From NCBI GenBank assembly GCA_934322085.1, contig CAKRGF010000026.1:1-37518 (forward strand): DNA of 37,518 nucleotides, in the 5' to 3' direction. Below are positions 33,887-37,518 of the stretch, one piece after another; position 1 is the first letter of the stretch; each line of letters starts with the position of its first letter. The translations under genes and the position numbers were made by a program. Under the pieces are notes generated by a model. It made no database searches. It was not told the origin of the DNA and worked only from the letters and a program-made list of their open reading frames with translations. This DNA is from an uncultured Eubacterium sp. (GTDB lineage Bacteria; Bacillota; Clostridia; Lachnospirales; Lachnospiraceae).

Positions 33887-33930
33887 TTACACCTTATATT
33901 TTGCCATTTCTTTTCTCGCAAAAGGTGTAA
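33887..33930 (-). promoter_or_regulatory. Promoter of the phosphatase gene bracketed by a 9-bp inverted repeat
   Basis: Minus strand: TTGCGA (33921-33916), 17 bases and TATAAG (33898-33893). TTACACCTT (33922-33930 read on the minus strand) and AAGGTGTAA (33895-33887) are perfect inverted repeats placed at the two edges of the promoter, overlapping the -10 box. This is an operator-like layout. A further ACACC copy lies just upstream. Confidence 0.5.
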
Positions 33931-33957
33931 AAACATGGTGTATTCAGCACAAACACC

Positions 33958-34176
33958 CTAAAGTGCATTTGCCTCATCTAAAAACTGTTCAAATAATTTT
34001 CTTTTTATTTCAACCCGATTTCCCACCATTAGTACATACGGTGCATATGGATTTTCTGCTACAAGTGCTCTCATACGCGTTCTTCCTATATGAAAGTATG
34101 CTGCAGCCTCCTCTATCGTCATCGTATACTTTTGCCAAATAGGAATTTCCAAACGGTCTACTTTCATAGCACTCAT
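33958..34176 (-). CDS. Tn916 Xis-like excisionase / small helix-turn-helix protein
   Basis: A 72-residue protein whose core, WQKYTMTIEEAAAYFHIGR, then RALVAENPYAPYVLMVGNRVEIKRKLFEQFLDE, matches Tn916-family excisionases, which bend DNA to direct integrase towards excision. Two starts are possible: the ATG at 34176 (GGAGG three bases away) or the Met three codons in (34167; GGAGG 12 bases away). It follows the HTH gene by 12 bp. No integrase gene lies downstream, so it is an orphan from a lost element or has been recruited as a regulator. Confidence 0.8.
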   Translation of the reverse strand: MSAMKVDRLEIPIWQKYTMTIEEAAAYFHIGRTRMRALVAENPYAPYVLMVGNRVEIKRKLFEQFLDEANAL

Positions 34177-34188
34177 TCACCTCCGTCA

Positions 34189-34398
34189 TCAATCTGGCAA
34201 TTTTTCAGAAAGTCCTTCTGCTAGCTTTTCCATTTCCAAACGATAGATCATTAGCCGAAGAAGATATTCTGCTATATGCCGAACCCCCCGTTCCCAATCT
34301 TCTAATGTTCGGTAAGGAATTCTAAAATACTCAGCAAATTGTTTCTGTGTCATGCCTGTTTGTTTTCTTGCTTCCTTTAATAATTCCTTTAGTTCCAT
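34189..34398 (-). CDS. Small XRE-family HTH regulator
   Basis: A 69-residue protein consisting mainly of an HTH_3 domain: LLKEARKQTGMTQKQFAEYF then RIPYRTLEDWERG. The start is the ATG at 34398, with AGGAG five bases before it; the longer frame from 34413 would start inside the ribosome binding region. It precedes the Xis-like gene and probably represses its own promoter at 34433-34461. Such pairs are common in mobile islands of Lachnospiraceae. A solitary antitoxin-like role is an alternative. Confidence 0.85.
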   Translation of the reverse strand: MELKELLKEARKQTGMTQKQFAEYFRIPYRTLEDWERGVRHIAEYLLRLMIYRLEMEKLAEGLSEKLPD

Positions 34399-34424
34399 AC
34401 TGTCTCCTAACATACTAATTTGTA

Positions 34425-34461
34425 TAGTTTATATACTACCACGCATTGTGTATATTGTCGA
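34425..34461 (-). promoter_or_regulatory. Promoter and possible operator of the HTH-Xis pair
   Basis: Minus strand: TCGACA (34461-34456), 17 bases and TAGTAT (34438-34433). The -10 region overlaps the inverted repeat TAGT-N6-ACTA (34425-34438), a plausible binding site for the HTH protein itself. Confidence 0.6.
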
Positions 34462-34471
34462 GATATATGAA

Positions 34472-34549
34472 ACAATTTCTCCAGTTGAAATCACCGGTCA
34501 CTGTGGTCAGCAGCACACTCTGGACTCGCACCATCTCTTATAGACCATA
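34472..34549 (-). ncRNA. Cobalamin-riboswitch-like sequence, shortened and probably decayed
   Basis: Read on the minus strand, the order of conserved blocks is AUGGU, AUAAGAGAU, GGUGCGAGUCC (34532-34522), then ACCACAGUGACCGGUGA (about 34507-34491), then ACUGGAGAAAUUG in the place of the B12 box (34485-34472). The first and second blocks match the cobalamin consensus closely (GGUG-AAG/GAG-UCC and CC-ACUGU-GACCGG). ACAGU for ACUGU, a very short middle section and a weak B12 box suggest decay or a compact variant. It lies upstream of the HTH promoter, with no cobalamin gene after it. Confidence 0.4.
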
Positions 34550-34624
34550 AAGGGAGTATCGAGTATCATTATCATAGAACAGTCGCAACCACGGAATCAC
34601 CACAATTCCTCTTTTGCATGGATG

Positions 34625-34891
34625 TTATCGCTCCCGGCATCTCACATCAGGCAGATGGATCAAATGTATATTTCCTCTCCATCACTTCAGCCTTACCGAT
34701 CCTGGCGCATCTGCGGCACGGCGCAATGCGTAACTGTTCCCTATGTCCAGTGAAATCATCGTATTCAGTTGTCCGTGTCTGAAAGGATTATTTCCTGTGG
34801 ACACATCTAAATTATAAAAGTGAATTTTGAAAAATGGTAGACTATTTGTTCCGATATAAATATTGATTTTGTCACGGTTTAGCGTTAAACA
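34625..34891 (-). pseudogene. Interrupted reading frame of unknown origin
   Basis: One frame is open from 34891 to a TGA at 34682-34684 (69 codons, containing NNPFRHGQLNTMISLDIGNS), then continues open in the same frame to TAA at 34625 (19 more codons, NIHLIHLPDVRCRER). The upstream boundary is also a stop, and no start codon with a ribosome binding site precedes it. The composition looks protein-like, but I do not recognise the family. It may be a remnant of a lost gene or of the mobile element that brought the HTH-Xis pair. Confidence 0.3.
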
Positions 34892-34945
34892 TCATTTTCA
34901 CATTACGGATTATATTCTTATCCTTAGTCTGCTCCTATAAACAAA

Positions 34946-34983
34946 ATAAAAAGGTAACTAAGAATTTTTTCTCAATTACCTTT
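34946..34983 (-). terminator. Terminator of the DUF4300/RsiV operon
   Basis: Minus strand: AAAGGTAATTGAGAA pairs with TTCTTAGTTACCTTT (34950-34964 on the plus strand) with G-T pairs, and is followed by TTTATTTTG. It lies about 95 bp past the stop codon at 35077. The 34984-35076 stretch shows nothing else. Confidence 0.75.
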
Positions 34984-35076
34984 CATTATCGTTCCATACA
35001 ACTTATGATGGATAAAAACAGGCTATACCCTCCTACAGATTTTTATCACAACTCCTATCCTCCCCTACAGGAATCA

Positions 35077-35970
35077 TCATTCATTTTTTTGAAGTTCTTT
35101 CACCACTTTTTGTGGGATAACAAAATGAAGTGTTCCCATGGAAGCCGGTGCTACATCCCCCTCTGCAAAGCAGATCACTATTTCATCTTTTCCATTGATA
35201 TAAAACTGTTGGTTTTCATCAATCTTGTCAAACAATGCTACCGGTGTATCTGTATCCAGAAAATACACATTATTTTCATCCTTTTTCATATTTTGGCGCA
35301 TCTGTTTCTTGATCTGTGCCGTAAGTACATCTACATAATCCGCATTCTCCGGGAACAGATTCGATAATTCCAGCAGGTTTCCGGTACTCTTTTCTATCGT
35401 ATAGAAGGCATCCGCTTGGTATCCATCTGCCTGGGAGGAGAACGCAGACAGCATAACACAATAATATTTCGAAGAGTTCGTGACCACCTTGCTATCCACG
35501 GTCAGAGAGGAGTAGCCCAACGCCCCGACCTGCTTCTTAAATTCTTTGAGCAGCTTCTCGGTCTTTTGCTCCATCTGCGCATTGATCTCTTTGACTGATT
35601 TGTGCGCCTGTTTTCCGGTTTCCTCGGAGTCATCCATCCCTGCCCTATCTGCATAGATTTTATTCCATTTTACGTCTGCACTATGCCTTCCATCATCAAA
35701 CCGGTATTCCCGGAATGTAACCAGCTTAAAGTATTCTCCTATCACTGGCAAACTCTGCATGGCATAAGCCGTTGCTTTATTAAGATTTGGAAGCAGAATA
35801 CTCAATGCTAGCATGGCTGCCATGCCGGCAGCAACATACCATCTGTGAGGTTGTTTCTTCGTGACAGCACAAGCAGCATAATCTGCCTCCTTCACATAGC
35901 AGTCCCGTATTCCTCCCATTGCCTGCAGCAGTTCCTTGCTGCTGATTGTATTTTTGATCCTTCGGCTCAT
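35077..35970 (-). CDS. RsiV-like anti-sigma factor (DUF3298 domain)
   Basis: A 297-residue protein with a short cytoplasmic N-terminus, one membrane helix (about residues 44-62) and an extracytoplasmic region ending in a DUF3298-type domain. The latter reads YTIEKSTGNLLELSNLFPENADYVDVLTAQIKKQMR and later FYINGKDEIVICFAEGDVAPASMGTLHFVIP, the pattern of the RsiV C-terminal domain, which in Bacillus subtilis binds lysozyme to release SigV. The start is ATG 35970 with GGAGG six bases before it; an ATG six codons upstream carries that GGAGG inside its own frame. It follows the DUF4300 gene. Confidence 0.85.
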   Translation of the reverse strand: MSRRIKNTISSKELLQAMGGIRDCYVKEADYAACAVTKKQPHRWYVAAGMAAMLALSILLPNLNKATAYAMQSLPVIGEYFKLVTFREYRFDDGRHSADVKWNKIYADRAGMDDSEETGKQAHKSVKEINAQMEQKTEKLLKEFKKQVGALGYSSLTVDSKVVTNSSKYYCVMLSAFSSQADGYQADAFYTIEKSTGNLLELSNLFPENADYVDVLTAQIKKQMRQNMKKDENNVYFLDTDTPVALFDKIDENQQFYINGKDEIVICFAEGDVAPASMGTLHFVIPQKVVKELQKNE

Positions 35971-36015
35971 CTGATTCCTCCATTCCATGCATTTGAAAAT
36001 TCGTTACTATCCGTT

Positions 36016-36912
36016 CTATCGGTCAGACACTGCATGATATTCCTTCATCAGCTTTGTATTTTCCATAATAAATGGCTTTGCCGTATCCTGCCCCCATTCC
36101 GTGTCATACATTCCCATCAGATAATCATTCAGCTGTTCTTTGCTTTCAAAACGGGTTACCTGATAAGGAAGTTGGAATGACAGCTTTTCAATAAACAGAT
36201 ATTTATGATTCTTTGTCGGCACCAGCACGCCGGTATGACCCACAAACAGTTCATTTTCCGTTTTGCTGAAACTGGAATGCAAAACGACGCTGATCAGAGT
36301 TGCCTTTGTCTTGCCGGAAACAGAAATCTTTTTGTTTTTCCAATCCTTTGCCCAAATTGCTGCATGTGTTGCCACATTCTTCGTATATTTCGTCTGCACC
36401 GTAGAAAATATACTCTCAAATGCTTTTCTCTGCTTTCCTGAAAACTTCTTAGTCGGTGCATTCTTTAACGCATCCTGATCCATAAACAGCTGCGACGGAT
36501 TCGCTTTTCCGGTATTACCGACCTTAATATAGTCCTTCATCAGATCATAGGCAGTAATCCTGCAGTTATAACCGATAAACAGTTTATTTTTCTTCAGCCA
36601 GAGCTTACTGATCCGGTTTTCATTATATACCGGTGGCTTTTTTCCCATCTTTTTGAAGCTCTTTTTTACCAGACTGGTATTTTTGATGGTTTTATTGTAG
36701 CTTACAACATCCTTCAGCCAGGCATCCGCTGTTTTGGCAGAGATTCCCGCTGACAAAAGGGCACTCCTTACTTCTTTTCGTGTCTTTACATCTGCAAGAT
36801 TGGAATATGCCGGCTTCTGTTGTTCTGCCGCCACAGACACCTCTCCTGCCGCAAACATACTGACTAACATTGCAGTCAATAAAACATAACACAATATCTT
36901 TTTCTTTGACAT
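36016..36912 (-). CDS. Secreted DUF4300 family protein
   Basis: A 298-residue protein with a clear signal peptide (MSKKKILCYVLLTAMLVSMF, likely cut after SVAA near residue 29). The mature part begins YSNLADVKTRKEVRSALLSA and contains FIGYNCRITAYDLMKDYI and LFMDQDALKNAP, which I match from memory to DUF4300. This family is found in several Gram-positive bacteria including streptococci; its function is unknown. Start: ATG behind GAGG. It lies between the sigma factor and the RsiV-like gene, which suggests it belongs to the same envelope response. Confidence 0.75.
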   Translation of the reverse strand: MSKKKILCYVLLTAMLVSMFAAGEVSVAAEQQKPAYSNLADVKTRKEVRSALLSAGISAKTADAWLKDVVSYNKTIKNTSLVKKSFKKMGKKPPVYNENRISKLWLKKNKLFIGYNCRITAYDLMKDYIKVGNTGKANPSQLFMDQDALKNAPTKKFSGKQRKAFESIFSTVQTKYTKNVATHAAIWAKDWKNKKISVSGKTKATLISVVLHSSFSKTENELFVGHTGVLVPTKNHKYLFIEKLSFQLPYQVTRFESKEQLNDYLMGMYDTEWGQDTAKPFIMENTKLMKEYHAVSDR

Positions 36913-36963
36913 AACTATTACCTCATTTCTTAATTCAGCCCTGATTTTTTCACAGGCTTGTTT

Positions 36964-37518
36964 CTAAATATGATATCCTTCCTTTTGCAAATGTATCTTT
37001 AAGGACTTCCGCATACGGTGCAATCCCACCTTAACTGCGGACTCCGTCATATGAAAATGCTCTGCAATCTGGTATATCTCATCCAGATAAAAATACCTTC
37101 GGACAAAGATCTGTCGTTTTTTTGACGGCAGCCCGTCCAGATACCGGTTGATTGCTTCCTCAAGATCCCTCCGGTCCATTTCCTCTCTCACATTATCATG
37201 TGCCAACGATGCACACTCCTTTAATTCCTCCAACGACTGATCCACACTGTCCCCACAGCGTTTTCCGGCATGCAGATGATCATATCGGTTGATTGCCAGA
37301 TTTCTGGTTATTTTGCCCACATATGCCGACAAAATTTCAGGTACTGTCGGCGGAATGGACTCCCACAGTTTCAGCCAGGTATCATTCAAGCACTCCCTAA
37401 CATCCTCTCCATTTCCTAAAATACGATAAGCGATGGAACTGCAATATCTTTCATACTTGTCCGCAGTATTTTTAATGGCAGCCTCATCACGGCACAGAAA
37501 TTGCGCAATAATCTCCCG
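36964..37518 (-). CDS. Sigma-70 family (ECF-like) factor, 5' end beyond the window
   Basis: The frame is open for 184 codons from the right edge to the stop at 36964. Region 2 is seen at the edge (FLCRDEAAIKNTADKYERYC, AYRILGNGEDVRECLNDTW and LKLWESIPP), and region 4 near the end (LPSKKRQIFVRRYFYLDEIY and AEHFHMTESAVKVGLHRMRK). A TTG at 37389 lies inside region 2 and cannot be the true start; only a few N-terminal residues are missing. It heads the cluster sigma - DUF4300 - RsiV-like and presumably is held by the latter. It belongs to the SigV-like clostridial group with NDTW-type region 2. Confidence 0.9.
   Translation of the reverse strand, partial: REIIAQFLCRDEAAIKNTADKYERYCSSIAYRILGNGEDVRECLNDTWLKLWESIPPTVPEILSAYVGKITRNLAINRYDHLHAGKRCGDSVDQSLEELKECASLAHDNVREEMDRRDLEEAINRYLDGLPSKKRQIFVRRYFYLDEIYQIAEHFHMTESAVKVGLHRMRKSLKIHLQKEGYHI

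Noticed and set aside
37389..37391. TTG at 37389 as the start of the right-edge sigma factor
   Set aside because: It falls within conserved sigma region 2 and the frame continues upstream with matching region-2 sequence to the window edge.

Overview
The window looks like chromosomal DNA of an anaerobic, low-GC Firmicute, most likely a Lachnospiraceae member (class Clostridia). The evidence is AGGAGG-type ribosome binding sites before nearly every gene, the gene order rpmE - DUF1385 - prmC - prfA next to rho, and lineage-typical families (DUF6145, DUF4364, DUF4179, the eukaryote-like UDPGP uridylyltransferase). No rRNA, tRNA or CRISPR array was seen. Most of the window is housekeeping DNA. Accessory signals lie at the two ends and in one intergenic repeat cluster.

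Layout. 1-495: a truncated transposase-like 5' end and a 160-bp palindromic repeat. 495-3632 (minus): an ECF sigma factor, a DUF4179 anti-sigma factor and a membrane-anchored M1 metallopeptidase. 3714-7362 (minus): a MacAB-type ABC exporter (permease and ATPase intact, adaptor broken by a small frame-changing deletion). 7396-13383 (minus): one long operon read from a good promoter at 13355-13383, nfeD - SPFH - argF - citrate synthase - DUF6145 - coaX - dusB, ending in a strong terminator. 13424-14046: about 620 bp packed with two families of long palindromic repeats. 14036-21389 (minus): rpmE - terminator - DUF1385 - prmC - prfA - diguanylate cyclase - ktrB - ktrA - TrmH-type methyltransferase, mostly overlapping or about 10 bp apart. 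21401-23295: rho with a long disordered asparagine/tyrosine/glycine-rich insertion. 23324-24622: UDPGP uridylyltransferase, divergent from a plus-strand set (malic enzyme, TIGR01212-like radical SAM protein, DUF4364). 27350-30446 (minus): an SLT transglycosylase without a signal peptide, then a CPBP protease overlapping an AlaA-type aminotransferase. 30454-32012 (plus): argH with its own promoter and a bidirectional terminator. 32058-33930 (minus): pyrophosphatase, an iron-sulfur flavoprotein-like protein and a low-molecular-weight tyrosine phosphatase. 33958-34891: a small HTH regulator and a Tn916 Xis-like protein with no integrase, beside a cobalamin-riboswitch-like sequence and an interrupted reading frame. 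34946-37518 (minus): a second sigma system, with a sigma factor running off the window edge, a secreted DUF4300 protein and an RsiV-like anti-sigma factor.

How the genes work together. Two separate cell-envelope stress modules flank a core of translation (RF1, its methylase PrmC, L31, Dus, TrmH), transcription termination (Rho), arginine synthesis (argF and argH in separate operons), central metabolism (citrate synthase, malic enzyme, alanine aminotransferase, pyrophosphatase), CoA synthesis (coaX), and potassium uptake coupled by position to a c-di-GMP synthase.

No clearly new multi-gene system was found. The items most worth a second look are the palindromic repeat families whose arms differ between copies but stay complementary within each copy, the decayed cobalamin-riboswitch-like element beside the HTH-Xis pair, the disordered Rho insertion, and the broken exporter adaptor. 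All identifications rest on reading motifs by eye; no database search was run.
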